A DNA stretch of 64,000 nucleotides from positions 1-64,000 of the IMG/VR virus record IMGVR_UViG_3300046004_001116. One strand, written 5' to 3'. Below, piece after piece: positions 19,235 through 28,635 of this stretch. The translations under genes were made by a program, and so were the position numbers. Position 1 is the first letter of the stretch. The number at the start of each line of letters is the position of its first letter. The notes under the pieces are model-generated. The model made no database searches. It had not been told where the DNA came from and saw only the letters and a list, made by a program, of their open reading frames with translations. The stretch comes from a virus.

Positions 19235-21100
19235 ATGAATAATAACAATGTATTAATGATCCTTGAGCGTTCAGGGTCTAATCTTGAGGTTAACAAGTCA
19301 AACAACGAATATGTTCTTGAAGGGATATTCGCTCAGTTTGGTGTTGAGAACAATAATCATCGTATCTACGAAGAAAAGGAATATCTTCCACACTTGGACT
19401 ACTTAAAGAAAAAGATTTCAGAGAACCGCCTTTTGGGTGAACTTGACCACCCAGATAAGTTTGATATTTCATTATCAAAAGTAAGTCACCTTATTGAAGA
19501 TGTTAAGTATGATCCAAAGAAACGTCAGATCATCGGCCGTATTAAATTACTTGATACACCAAGTGGACAAATTGCTAAGAACCTTGTAGATACAGGTGTT
19601 CCAATTTCAATTTCTTCACGTGCTGCTGGAGTAGTTGGAGAAAATAAGAAAGTTCAAATTAAAAGAATCTTTACTTATGATCTTGTAGCTGATCCTGGGT
19701 TTGAAAACGCACAGATGAAAAAAATTAACGAAAGTTTCGGATTCAGCAATGAAGATGATACTGTTGCTATTTACGACATGGGTGCAGAATTTCCTTCTTT
19801 CTTAGAAGCTGTTAATACAGAAGAGATATATACTGAAACCGCAGAAAAAACTGAACCAAAAATGGAAAAAAACGACATAGTTTCTGTAGAAGAAATGAAC
19901 AAGTATTCGGTAGTGATTAAAAATGAAATTGAGAAAATCAATTCACGTTTAGATAAAATTGCTGAATCATCTGATAAAGACGAGAAAATTGCATCTCTTA
20001 CTGAAGAACTTGATAATCTTCGTAAATATACAAACTATCTTGCTGAATCACAAAACAAAGCAATCTCTCATCAAAACTACATTGCAGAGAATTTAGGTAA
20101 TTCAATTGCATATGCTGAGCAAATTGCTGAGAAAGCAGACCAAGGTTTACAATACTTAGAGCATGTTGCTGAAAAGGCTGATCGTGGTATTCAGTATTCT
20201 GAATTAATCGCTGAGAACCAAACAAACTCTAACAAGTATGTAAACGAGCACATTGCTGCTAAACTTGACGAGGCTATCCGTTACGGAGAATATCTTGCAG
20301 GTAAAATTAATGAAACTGTTGCTTATGCACAATACGTTGCTGAACACACAGACAACAGTATCAAATATGGTGAGTATCTTTCAGAGAATGCTACATCTAA
20401 GGAAGACTTCAAAAATCTAACAGAATACGCTGAGTATATGTTTGAAAACTTTGGAGCTAAACCAGACGGTAAATCTCAAGATATTACTGAAGAAACAAAA
20501 ACAAACAAAGGTATCATCGCCAACGCAATCGTTGAAGGTGAATCTATCAAGTCTCGTTATACGTTACTTGATGAAAAAATAGAAGCGGTATTGGAATCTG
20601 TTCAAAAACAAAAAACAGATGATAAATCTAATAACGCTGATTATCCATTCCTAACATTTTTGGGCGAAAGCAAACGCGACGAATTCATCGCCCTAAATGA
20701 GACCGAAAAGAAAAGGGTCGCTAAAGCTCTCGATGCTAAACCATCGTTCAATGAAGCAAATATTGTAGCGGTTTGGGAATCTGCTCTACAAAACGTTGAA
20801 GTAAACGAAGAATGGCTAACTAACATGCCAGCAGAATATTTTCCTTTATGGGAAAATGCATCAGCTGAAGTTAGAGACCGTATCGCTCGTCAATCTCGCG
20901 TATTTAGATTAGACAGCCCTTACCAAATCAAAAACTTTTGGCAAACACGTGGTTTAGGTAAACCAGAGGATTTCGTAGCAGAAAGTTTAAACGAATCAAA
21001 AAGAACTGAAACTGCTGTTGTAAAACAAACAGTATTAGGTTACGATAATGATTATGTAGACGCTATGAAAGCTAAACTAGGTAAATCGTTTAGTCGCTAA
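19235..21100 (+). CDS. Prohead protease (T4 gp21-like) fused to a repeat scaffold domain
   Basis: A 621-residue protein. Residues 25-170 match the T4 prohead protease family (peptidase S80), with the catalytic pair probably H72 in GELDHPD and S127 or S128 in SISSRA. T4 gp21 is about 212 residues. The extra part is a helical region (about 225-415) made of roughly 18-residue repeats such as YGEYLAGKINETVAYAQ, then a globular C-terminus. A fusion of protease and core scaffold in one chain is inferred; it would need self-cleavage during maturation. Confidence 0.8.
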   Translation: MNNNNVLMILERSGSNLEVNKSNNEYVLEGIFAQFGVENNNHRIYEEKEYLPHLDYLKKKISENRLLGELDHPDKFDISLSKVSHLIEDVKYDPKKRQIIGRIKLLDTPSGQIAKNLVDTGVPISISSRAAGVVGENKKVQIKRIFTYDLVADPGFENAQMKKINESFGFSNEDDTVAIYDMGAEFPSFLEAVNTEEIYTETAEKTEPKMEKNDIVSVEEMNKYSVVIKNEIEKINSRLDKIAESSDKDEKIASLTEELDNLRKYTNYLAESQNKAISHQNYIAENLGNSIAYAEQIAEKADQGLQYLEHVAEKADRGIQYSELIAENQTNSNKYVNEHIAAKLDEAIRYGEYLAGKINETVAYAQYVAEHTDNSIKYGEYLSENATSKEDFKNLTEYAEYMFENFGAKPDGKSQDITEETKTNKGIIANAIVEGESIKSRYTLLDEKIEAVLESVQKQKTDDKSNNADYPFLTFLGESKRDEFIALNETEKKRVAKALDAKPSFNEANIVAVWESALQNVEVNEEWLTNMPAEYFPLWENASAEVRDRIARQSRVFRLDSPYQIKNFWQTRGLGKPEDFVAESLNESKRTETAVVKQTVLGYDNDYVDAMKAKLGKSFSR

Positions 21101-21128
21101 TAAACAAAGCAAAAAAAACAAAATTCAA

Positions 21129-23012
21129 ATGAACTTGATTAACGAATCTCAAGTGTTTGAAACTTGGGCTCCAATTCTTGAAGAAAAAACTGGAATCACA
21201 GAATCAAACAAATTAAAGTGGATGTCAACTTACGCACATTACCACTCATTAAATGAAGGATTTTCATATCCTCAAGCATCTTTACTTAATACTCCAGGTA
21301 TGGGTAACGTTGCGCCAGCTTCTACTGTTGCAGGTGGTGCTGCTTCTTTCTACGGTGCAGGTTCTCAAGGGTCTGGTGATAAATTCCCATCTCTTTTACC
21401 TTTAGCAATTCAAGTTGCTGCAAGAACTGTAGGATTTGACATTGTATCAGTTGTACCTATGAACGGACCATCTGGAGTATTAACTTACTTAGATTACGTT
21501 TATGCAGGTGGTAGAGATGTTAAAATGCCAGGTATTCCAAATACTACTGCTAGTAACTTTACAGATAAATTCTCTGTGTTTAAATTAAACACAAGTGGAA
21601 CTACTAATGTAAACGCAACTTTCAAAACTTATCTTGAAACAGCTAATACTGAATCATATGTAGTATTCACTAATGTAGTTCCTGCGGTTGCTCCTAACCA
21701 AGCAAATGCTCTTCTTTGTCAATACGTTGGTAAATCTCGTATCGATGGTTTCCCAATCTTTAGATTAGTTGGAGAATCTTCTAACGTAACTGTTTTAACA
21801 GCTCAAGACTTTACTGCAATTGAAGCTACTACTCAAAGTGTTTCTTACGCTCAAGTACTTGATGGTACAGCTACAGCATATACAACTACTGTAACTAAAG
21901 CTGGTAACACTTACACTACAGGTGCTCTTGCAATCTCTGGTGCTGCTGCAAGTATAACTACATACGCTGAATTAGTTAGAGCTCTTGAAGATCATATCTT
22001 TGGTTTCTCTGGTGCAGGACCACAAGATGCTGATCCTTACCAAGGTGATGGAACTAACGGTTTAACTTCTTACGAACCAATGCGTAGAGGTGTAGGTGAA
22101 ACTACTCAATACAGAACTATGGGTCTTACAGCATTCACGAAATTCGTTGAAGCTGAAACATTCCAAGTTGCTGCTACTGTAACAACTGAGCAAATTCAAG
22201 ATCTTAACCGTCAATACGGTATTGATGTAATCTCTATGATGGAAAATGCATTAGTAAATGAAATCTCTCAATCAATCAACAAACACATCTTATCTAGAGC
22301 GTTTGCATTAGGATGGGAAAATCACGTTACATTCAACAGTGCAGAAGGAGTTAACTTAAACTTATCTCTTGTATCTCAAGTTGGTACTGTAAATGCTCGT
22401 TTCCAAGGTGCTGTTCCAACATCAATTGGTAACTTACAACAACTAGCTTGTCCAGCATTTGCTAACTACGGTGGAACAACTGCTAACTTTGAAAACCAAG
22501 GTACTGTTCAAAGACGTATCCAATCTAAAGTTTTAGCTGCTGCTAACGTAGTTGCTCAAAGAGGTCGTAGAGGACCAGGTAACTTTGTGGTTACTAACCT
22601 TCAAATTGCTACTGCATTACAAGATTCAGCTCAATTCACATTCTACCCATTAGCTAACACAGTAAACCAAAACAATGGTGCTCTTTATCCATTAGGAACT
22701 CTTGCTGGTTTAACTATCTACGTAGACCCTAACATGAAATATGATGATACTCGTATCCTTGTAGGTCGTAAAGGTGCTGATGAAGAGCCAGGTCTTAAAT
22801 TCATGCCTTACTTAATGGCTGAATCAATCCAAACTATTGCTGAAGGAACTATGGCTCCTAAGCTTGCAGTTAAATCTCGTTACGCTCTTGTTGAGGCAGG
22901 TTTCCACCCAGAAACTCAATACTTAACATTACTTGTTAACTTGAAATCTGTTGGTACAGTTTCTACATCACAATACTGGGATTTACTTCCATCTGCTGCT
23001 ACTATTGCATAA
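21129..23012 (+). CDS. Major capsid protein (T4 gp23-like)
   Basis: A 627-residue HK97-fold capsid protein of the gp23 lineage. Features include GPSGVLTYLDYVY near residue 117, an EQIQDLNRQYGID segment near 359 and RRGPGNFVVTN near 482. It directly follows the protease gene, as in T4-like module order, and precedes a strong terminator. Codon use is noticeably more regular (GCT, GGT, AAC) than in neighbours, as expected for a very highly expressed gene. Confidence 0.92.
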   Translation: MNLINESQVFETWAPILEEKTGITESNKLKWMSTYAHYHSLNEGFSYPQASLLNTPGMGNVAPASTVAGGAASFYGAGSQGSGDKFPSLLPLAIQVAARTVGFDIVSVVPMNGPSGVLTYLDYVYAGGRDVKMPGIPNTTASNFTDKFSVFKLNTSGTTNVNATFKTYLETANTESYVVFTNVVPAVAPNQANALLCQYVGKSRIDGFPIFRLVGESSNVTVLTAQDFTAIEATTQSVSYAQVLDGTATAYTTTVTKAGNTYTTGALAISGAAASITTYAELVRALEDHIFGFSGAGPQDADPYQGDGTNGLTSYEPMRRGVGETTQYRTMGLTAFTKFVEAETFQVAATVTTEQIQDLNRQYGIDVISMMENALVNEISQSINKHILSRAFALGWENHVTFNSAEGVNLNLSLVSQVGTVNARFQGAVPTSIGNLQQLACPAFANYGGTTANFENQGTVQRRIQSKVLAAANVVAQRGRRGPGNFVVTNLQIATALQDSAQFTFYPLANTVNQNNGALYPLGTLAGLTIYVDPNMKYDDTRILVGRKGADEEPGLKFMPYLMAESIQTIAEGTMAPKLAVKSRYALVEAGFHPETQYLTLLVNLKSVGTVSTSQYWDLLPSAATIA

Positions 23013-23037
23013 TTTTAGTTTAACAGATTAATATCTT

Positions 23038-23066
23038 AAAGAGAGACTTCGGTCTCTCTTTTTTTG
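23038..23066 (+). terminator. Strong intrinsic terminator after the capsid gene
   Basis: A 10-bp stem AAAGAGAGAC with its complement, TTCG tetraloop and a run of T. Confidence 0.9.
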
Positions 23067-23103
23067 TCCTTATTTTCTACCACAACTTGTAGTAAAGTAG
23101 AAA

Positions 23104-23116
23104 GATATATAAAATG
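23104..23116 (+). promoter_or_regulatory. Late-promoter-like box
   Basis: GATATATAAAATG, about 25 bases before the coiled-coil core protein gene. Confidence 0.5.
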
Positions 23117-23140
23117 GAATAAAAACATAATAAAGATACT

Positions 23141-25513
23141 ATGACTTCATTTAAGAAATTTGTTCATGCTAAGGAAAAGATTACCGAAACTGTCGGTTTT
23201 CCTAAGACTATGAATAAGAACTATATTATACGCAAAGAACTTGAAACTATTAATGAATTTGCTGGAGCTGCTGCTGCAACAAAAGGTGGAGAGATTGATA
23301 GTTTAATGGTTGCCATTGGTGCAGCTGGTGCTTTATTTGCTAAAGCAATGTATAATGGAATAATCTATAAATCTTTAATGGGTGAAATGCCTGGTTACTT
23401 AGAAAAGTATAAGAAATGGAGTGCACCTAGCGCAGATGCTGTGTTTAAAGCTACTACTGGTAAAGCAATAGAAAAACTTAAACAACAAAAAGCAACGTTA
23501 TCAGGAACTGGTGGAGAGCGTGAAGATCGTAGCGGTTCTAAAGAAGAATCAGCAGAAGAAAAGATTACGAAAATGTTTAAAGCTAAAATTGACGCTGCTG
23601 AAGGTGATGCAAAAGACGCAGTTAGACAACAACGTGATGCTGCAATTGAAAAAGTTAAACTTAACATACAAAGTATATCAAAAAAAATTGAAGATCTACA
23701 AAACAAATCAGATGATGTTTTTGCTAAAGGTCAAGAGCAGTTTCGACAAGAGGAAGAAAAATGGACAAAGAAACAAGATGGGTTTGTCGAAGGTGGCGGA
23801 GCGCTTGGTAGTTCATGGAAAACCAAATGGGGTGTTGAATACAGAAATGCTAAAGAAGCAGCTAAATTAGAAGTTCTAGCGCAAGCAAAGAAAATTGCGA
23901 CTGATGCAAAGAATGATAAAGAAGTTGCAGCAATTACTAAAGCAGAAGAACGCGCTAAACAATCTCAAGCTGAAGCTGATAAAAGAATAAAAGAAGTTGA
24001 GGATGATAGTGAAAAAGCAGAACGTGAAATGGCGTCTGCTGGCGAATTTAAAATTCCTCAGTACTTGCAAGCTTTACAATCGTACGACATGGCATGTGCT
24101 ACTGCTTATGGCGAGTGGGATAAAAAATCTCAAGGATTAGACAAAGGCGAAGGCGATGATAAAGAAAGTGCAAATAAAGCTACACAAGCTAAAATTGACA
24201 AGTTAGAAGGTAAGATTACTAAAATAGAAGATATTATTAGTAAACTACGAGATTCTAAAGAAGAAGCTGACATTAAAAAAGTTGAAAAGGGTGATAGAAT
24301 CATAACACAAATTAAAAGTGATATTGATGCTGAAAAAGCAAAACTTGCAGCTGATGAATCTTTTAACGATTTTTACTCAATGCAACTACGTTTAATAGAA
24401 ACTAATGATATGATCAATAACTTGGTAATTGAATTAGGTTTATTTGAAGAAGAAGAATCAAGCTCTATTCCTGGTGACGATCAAGTTCCAAACTTATCTC
24501 AGATTAGAGCTATTATTAAAAAGGTTATTGCTAAAACTCCTGAGGAAGGTCGTCAAAAAGAAGCTGAAAATGGAATTGCTACTTTAACAAAATTAAAGAG
24601 TGCAAAAGAAGATATGAATAAAGCAAGAAACGACATGGCGGCTATATTCAAAGCACAAGCTGAAGAAGAAGATACTTCTAAAAGATTAAAGTTATCTCCT
24701 GAATTACAAAAAGGATTTGGATCTCTTAAAGCTGTTGATGAAACAGACGGTACTAAAACTTTTGATGAATACATAAAAGAGTTTCAAACGGATTATAAAG
24801 TTGATGATGAGGTTGCTAAAGAGGCTAAAGCTAAAGCTGACAAAGAAGCGGCTGAAAAAGCTGCGGCAGCGCAAACAACTCTTAATGCAACCGATAAAGA
24901 TGGTAAGCCCGAAGTTGATGAAGAAGCTGTTAAAGCAACAGAAGGCGAAGTATCAGCCGCTAAAGAAGAATACGACAAGGTAAAAGATGGCGATGATAAA
25001 AAAGCAACTTCTTTGGCAAAGATTAAACATCTTCAAGCGCAACAAAAACTTTCCAAATTAAAAGGTGATGACGCAGAGACTCAAGCAGGATTCCCACAAG
25101 AAATTGAATTGGAAATGAAAAAGATCCAGGATTTAGATAAAACAGCGGCTGCGCCCACTGATAATGATAGTGAAGCGGTTAAAAAACAAAAAGAGTCTAT
25201 TAAGAAAACAATGGATAATTTGGAATCTATGAAACGTGACGGTAAAATTCCACCTGCTTTAATGGAGCCCGGTAAAACAGGTCACAGCCAAACTGATCTT
25301 TTACAAAAACAATTAGATAAACTTAAAGAACTTCAGAATAAAGAAAAACCAACAGAAGAAGTAAAAGATTCTGTTGATCCTGATGATGAACTTGAAGATA
25401 CCGATGATGAACTGGAAAACACTAAGGATGAAACGCCAGATTTAGGAAAACCTAAATCTGCTCCGAAGTTTATGAAGTTTGAGGATTACATTATATCAAA
25501 ACAAAAGAAATAA
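23141..25513 (+). CDS. Large coiled-coil protein, probable prohead core / internal protein
   Basis: A 790-residue Lys/Glu/Ala-rich protein. An N-terminal TSFKKFVHAKEKITE resembles a capsid-targeting leader, a hydrophobic glycine-rich stretch follows (about residues 40-75), and most of the rest is predicted by eye to be coiled coil (about 100-700). The end reads FMKFEDYI. Size, charge and position just after the capsid gene suit a scaffold core or a packaged internal protein. No enzyme motif is seen. Confidence 0.6.
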   Translation: MTSFKKFVHAKEKITETVGFPKTMNKNYIIRKELETINEFAGAAAATKGGEIDSLMVAIGAAGALFAKAMYNGIIYKSLMGEMPGYLEKYKKWSAPSADAVFKATTGKAIEKLKQQKATLSGTGGEREDRSGSKEESAEEKITKMFKAKIDAAEGDAKDAVRQQRDAAIEKVKLNIQSISKKIEDLQNKSDDVFAKGQEQFRQEEEKWTKKQDGFVEGGGALGSSWKTKWGVEYRNAKEAAKLEVLAQAKKIATDAKNDKEVAAITKAEERAKQSQAEADKRIKEVEDDSEKAEREMASAGEFKIPQYLQALQSYDMACATAYGEWDKKSQGLDKGEGDDKESANKATQAKIDKLEGKITKIEDIISKLRDSKEEADIKKVEKGDRIITQIKSDIDAEKAKLAADESFNDFYSMQLRLIETNDMINNLVIELGLFEEEESSSIPGDDQVPNLSQIRAIIKKVIAKTPEEGRQKEAENGIATLTKLKSAKEDMNKARNDMAAIFKAQAEEEDTSKRLKLSPELQKGFGSLKAVDETDGTKTFDEYIKEFQTDYKVDDEVAKEAKAKADKEAAEKAAAAQTTLNATDKDGKPEVDEEAVKATEGEVSAAKEEYDKVKDGDDKKATSLAKIKHLQAQQKLSKLKGDDAETQAGFPQEIELEMKKIQDLDKTAAAPTDNDSEAVKKQKESIKKTMDNLESMKRDGKIPPALMEPGKTGHSQTDLLQKQLDKLKELQNKEKPTEEVKDSVDPDDELEDTDDELENTKDETPDLGKPKSAPKFMKFEDYIISKQKK

Positions 25514-25515
25514 GT

Positions 25516-25971
25516 ATGGACTTTAAAATGTTTGAAGAAACCGCTGGTGAAGTAACTACGGTTTACGTAAGAGAACCACAAGGAATGCTAAGAAAATCTG
25601 CAGCTGTAAAAATCTGGGATAAAATTGGCGTTGGTAAATCTGGAGACGGATTTGGTGTCTATGCTATTGCAGATATTGCAGATAATGAGTTAATAGAGGA
25701 ATGCTCGGTTATAGAAATGACCCGAGATGAATTTAATAGCAAGGTATTAATGGATTATATGTTTAAAATTTCCGGTGATCTATATGTACTTGCATTAGGG
25801 AACGGATCTATCTATAACCATAGAAACCAACCAAACGCACGTTGGGAATACGACGGAGAAAAGAAAATACTTAAAATAGTTGCTACTCGTCCTATTGAAA
25901 TGGGTGAAGAACTGTTTATATCATACGGTAGAGATTACTTCAAAACTCGTGAAACAAATATGAAAGCATAA
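25516..25971 (+). CDS. SET-domain protein (putative lysine methyltransferase)
   Basis: A 151-residue protein with SET motifs in order: GDGFGVYAIADI near residue 44 (SAM-binding GxG), LGNGSIYNHRNQPNARW near residue 95 (the NH...PN core) and GEELFISYG near residue 131. SET enzymes methylate protein lysines. It lies inside the capsid-core gene run, with 2 bases to the previous gene and a 1-base overlap to the next, so a virion protein or host DNA-binding protein may be the substrate. That link is inferred. Confidence 0.8.
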   Translation: MDFKMFEETAGEVTTVYVREPQGMLRKSAAVKIWDKIGVGKSGDGFGVYAIADIADNELIEECSVIEMTRDEFNSKVLMDYMFKISGDLYVLALGNGSIYNHRNQPNARWEYDGEKKILKIVATRPIEMGEELFISYGRDYFKTRETNMKA

Positions 25972-26270
25972 TGAAAACATTTTTAGAAGCAATTAATGAA
26001 GATAACAAATTTTCATCTTCAGGATTTACATTTAGTATTCGTGGTGTTCAAGATGGTAAAGGTGCTGCTATAGGTTTCATTCCAGATAGCAAAACTGTTG
26101 ATTCTTTTAGTAAAGACGAACAAGCTGCGTTTATTGAAAAATACTTTAATAACATGGAGTTCTTTAGAGACTGCATGATTTGGGATAAAAACCACAATGC
26201 GGCTGGTATAGTTTTTAGGATTAACCCAGACTATTTAGCTGACGCACTTGTAAAAGAATTTAAAAGATAA
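25971..26270 (+). CDS. Unknown 99-residue protein, capsid-targeting-like start
   Basis: It begins MKTFLEAINEDN, similar to the leaders of T4 core proteins. The rest is a small alpha/beta domain without a known motif. It shares one base with each neighbour (ATGA-type junctions), indicating coupled translation in the capsid-core operon. Confidence 0.5.
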   Translation: MKTFLEAINEDNKFSSSGFTFSIRGVQDGKGAAIGFIPDSKTVDSFSKDEQAAFIEKYFNNMEFFRDCMIWDKNHNAAGIVFRINPDYLADALVKEFKR

Positions 26271-26659
26271 TGAAAACATTTTTTGAAACAACAGCACCGG
26301 TTAAAGAAGTAACTGAGGATACAGTTGAAACACCAACTAATTTCCCTACATTCTCTCAAGTAGTGCATAACGAGGTTGCCGAGGGCTTTACAGGAAAGGA
26401 TGATGTCTCAGCTGCATTTGAGAAACTACATGCTTTACAATTAGAATTACAAAAGTTACAAACTCAAATGTTGGAAACTCGTTCTAAGTTTATGTCTTTT
26501 GCTAAAGAAGCACCACAAAGAAAGGCTATTGCTGCTGATCTTATTGGTTTAAGTAAAAAGAAAAATGATCTTGTGAAAAAGATCTCTGACGCTGAAGTAG
26601 TTGCTCAAAGAGCCCTTGCTTCAGATACTAGTGAATTAGAGGACTTAGATGTGCTATAA
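26270..26659 (+). CDS. Probable small prohead core protein
   Basis: A 129-residue protein starting MKTFFETTAPVKEVTE and then strongly helical, with heptad-like spacing around residues 48-110 and an acidic end. The composition and location resemble the small T4 core proteins, but there is no direct motif match. Confidence 0.5.
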   Translation: MKTFFETTAPVKEVTEDTVETPTNFPTFSQVVHNEVAEGFTGKDDVSAAFEKLHALQLELQKLQTQMLETRSKFMSFAKEAPQRKAIAADLIGLSKKKNDLVKKISDAEVVAQRALASDTSELEDLDVL

Positions 26660-26696
26660 TTCCCAATGATAAATAGAATAACAAATAACAATAAAT

Positions 26697-26882
26697 ATGG
26701 AAACTTACAATTCAATCATTGCCTTAATTGAGGCAGCAAAACCAGATGTTGAAAAATTCTTCGCAGGAGGAAACAAATCTGCAGGAACACGCGTTCGTAA
26801 ACACATGCAAGATCTTAAAGCACTTGCTCAACAGTTAAGAACAGAAGTTCAAGACAACAAAAAAGGTGGAGCTGAAGCTTAA
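26697..26882 (+). CDS. Histone H1-like (Hc1-type) DNA-binding protein
   Basis: A 61-residue protein with the pattern of the small Hc1-type proteins of Bacteroidota: DVEKFFAGGNKSAGTRVRKH, then MQDLKALAQQLRTEVQ. Host versions bind and compact DNA. Its place at the end of the capsid-core operon suggests packaging with, or condensation of, phage DNA, or action on the host nucleoid. The family match is by eye but strong across the whole length. Confidence 0.8.
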   Translation: METYNSIIALIEAAKPDVEKFFAGGNKSAGTRVRKHMQDLKALAQQLRTEVQDNKKGGAEA

Positions 26883-26901
26883 TCTAGGACAAACAAGTAA
26901 C

Positions 26902-26936
26902 AAAAAGCAGGGTAGTCAAACATCCTGCTTTTTTTG
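26902..26936 (+). terminator. Intrinsic terminator after the Hc1-like gene
   Basis: Stem AAAGCAGG with CCTGCTTT, a 12-base loop and a run of T. Confidence 0.85.
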
Positions 26937-26950
26937 TGATATATACTAAG
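26936..26950 (+). promoter_or_regulatory. Late-promoter-like box
   Basis: TGATATATACTAAG, about 14 bases before the next start codon and directly after the terminator. Confidence 0.55.
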
Positions 26951-26963
26951 AAATTACAATATA

Positions 26964-27395
26964 ATGAAAGTGGAACTCTATATAGAAAAAGAAGAATATG
27001 ATATATTCTACCGCTGGATTAACAGAATTAGCCTTGGCATTTATTCGACGGCACCTGTTAGGTTTTCTCATAGAATAGAGGACATTGGAGACCCTCTAAA
27101 GGTATCTCTAGATTCTCGTGAATATACTCTAATAAAAGATATTCAAACCGATATAGAGGAAATACAGAAAACACACGGTCCAATAGAAATTGATTTTTCT
27201 CCAGTTAACACAGCAACACACCTTTTAGCAATACATGATGTAATTCGCGAAGCTGAAAGAAAAGATTTACTAACTGAAGTGGTTTATTCCGCTTTACAAA
27301 TAGCATTACAAATGCCTGACATAACTCCGACTGAAGCAATGGTTATTGCAGAACACGAGTGGCTGGGTATTCGTGGAGCAGACGATGATCTGTAA
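26964..27395 (+). CDS. Unknown 143-residue protein
   Basis: A soluble acidic protein without a recognised motif, transcribed from its own late-type box between the capsid operon and a nuclease gene. No function proposed. Confidence 0.65.
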   Translation: MKVELYIEKEEYDIFYRWINRISLGIYSTAPVRFSHRIEDIGDPLKVSLDSREYTLIKDIQTDIEEIQKTHGPIEIDFSPVNTATHLLAIHDVIREAERKDLLTEVVYSALQIALQMPDITPTEAMVIAEHEWLGIRGADDDL

Positions 27396-27461
27396 CCACT
27401 TAAATTATTCTTTAAAGAACTATTATTCAATTCTGTATAAAAATACTATCTCTTAGTTTGG

Positions 27462-27539
27462 AAGGTAGAACAGTAAACAACAAAGTAAAGTTGATCTTTC
27501 TATGGATAAGATCCGAGATCCTTTGGAGGTTTCTACCTT
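27462..27539 (+). ncRNA. Possible structured leader RNA of the nuclease gene
   Basis: AAGGTAGAA pairs perfectly with TTCTACCTT 60 bases later (9 bp), enclosing further GATC-containing complementary segments. It lies in the 240-base gap before the nuclease start. A regulatory leader or separate small RNA is inferred from pairing alone. Confidence 0.4.
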
Positions 27540-27637
27540 GTTTAACAATGCAAAAGAAAAGAAAGGATCGTGAATGTATATTCAGTTCTTCTTTTATTAA
27601 AAGCAAGAGATATGAAAAACAACTATTTCCTAACGGC

Positions 27638-28315
27638 ATGTCAAAACTTAAAACATCAATAGTTTTATTTATAGCTGTACTTGTTGCTTCGGCCATGATG
27701 TCGGTTAACAAGAATAATCTTATAGTAGTAAAACACAAGTATTACAAATCAACATTTGATACTAACTTAAATTATCCAGTGAAAGTAGAATATTGGCTTA
27801 CTCGCAATATGCACTTATGTAATAAACATATTCCTCGTCCTGGAGATTTTAAAGAAGACCCACAAATTGGCAAATCCAATAACCTGGATATATCATATGT
27901 TAAAAGCGGTTACGATCGCGGTCATAACTTTCCAGCATACGATGGTTCTTGTGACCAAACTGGAATGTACGAATCATTCTATTATACAAACATGACACCA
28001 CAAGCACCTGGATTAAACAGAGGCGGTTGGAAATCACTTGAAGAGAACATAAGAAAAGAATCTGAGCTTAACGATAGTATATATGTAGCAACAGGTTCAA
28101 TCCAAGGAATCTCAACAAAAACTGTAGGTGGCAACGGTTGTCCTAAAGTAGCAATTCCAGCATCTTGTTGGAAAGCATATTGGGTAAAACGCACTGGTAA
28201 GAAAGTAGCTTATCTTTTTCCTAATTCTAAAGTTGACGTAAAAGACATTGATAAATACTTAATCAGTGTTAAACAACTCGAAAAAAGCGTTGGAAAACTA
28301 TTTCCAACCAATTAA
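27638..28315 (+). CDS. Secreted DNA/RNA non-specific endonuclease
   Basis: A nuclease of the NucA (beta-beta-alpha metal) family with the DRGH catalytic motif (YDRGHNFP, about residue 91 of the chosen product). I place the start at 27638, giving 225 residues that begin with a clear signal peptide (SKLKTSIVLFIAVLVASAM); the frame is open further upstream but that part overlaps the structured leader. Export suggests digestion of extracellular or periplasmic DNA, for instance released host DNA or competing phage DNA. Confidence 0.8.
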   Translation: MSKLKTSIVLFIAVLVASAMMSVNKNNLIVVKHKYYKSTFDTNLNYPVKVEYWLTRNMHLCNKHIPRPGDFKEDPQIGKSNNLDISYVKSGYDRGHNFPAYDGSCDQTGMYESFYYTNMTPQAPGLNRGGWKSLEENIRKESELNDSIYVATGSIQGISTKTVGGNGCPKVAIPASCWKAYWVKRTGKKVAYLFPNSKVDVKDIDKYLISVKQLEKSVGKLFPTN

Positions 28316-28336
28316 TATAATAACTATAAACTTAAT

Positions 28337-28618
28337 ATGAAACATATTCATAACTTTACAGAATTTATTAATGAAGCTACATCTGCTTATACCGAAATGA
28401 TTTTGTCTAAAGACCAAGATTTCGATCAAGTTAAAAAGTTACTTATAACCGATAAGAAAGCAAATCATCTAAATTTTACTCATTGGTCTCATGGTCAACC
28501 TTTAGGTTCAATCCGAGGACATTTAATTACTATGTTCTTCAATAATCCAAAATCCGAAGTTTCCGATTTCATTCAAAGGAATGACATCAAAATAGCAAAT
28601 AAATCCTATTTCGAATAA
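28337..28618 (+). CDS. Small protein with capsid-targeting-like leader
   Basis: A 93-residue protein beginning MKHIHNFTEFINEATSA, nearly the T4 internal-protein leader, with a possible protease site INE/A. The rest has no known domain. A similar leader starts the next gene, so both may be packaged proteins injected with the DNA. Confidence 0.6.
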   Translation: MKHIHNFTEFINEATSAYTEMILSKDQDFDQVKKLLITDKKANHLNFTHWSHGQPLGSIRGHLITMFFNNPKSEVSDFIQRNDIKIANKSYFE

Positions 28619-28635
28619 ATAACTATAAACTCAAT

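Noticed and set aside
27458-27637. N-terminal extension of the secreted nuclease
   Set aside because: Starting at 27638 gives a clean signal peptide, and the upstream part overlaps a 9-bp paired leader.
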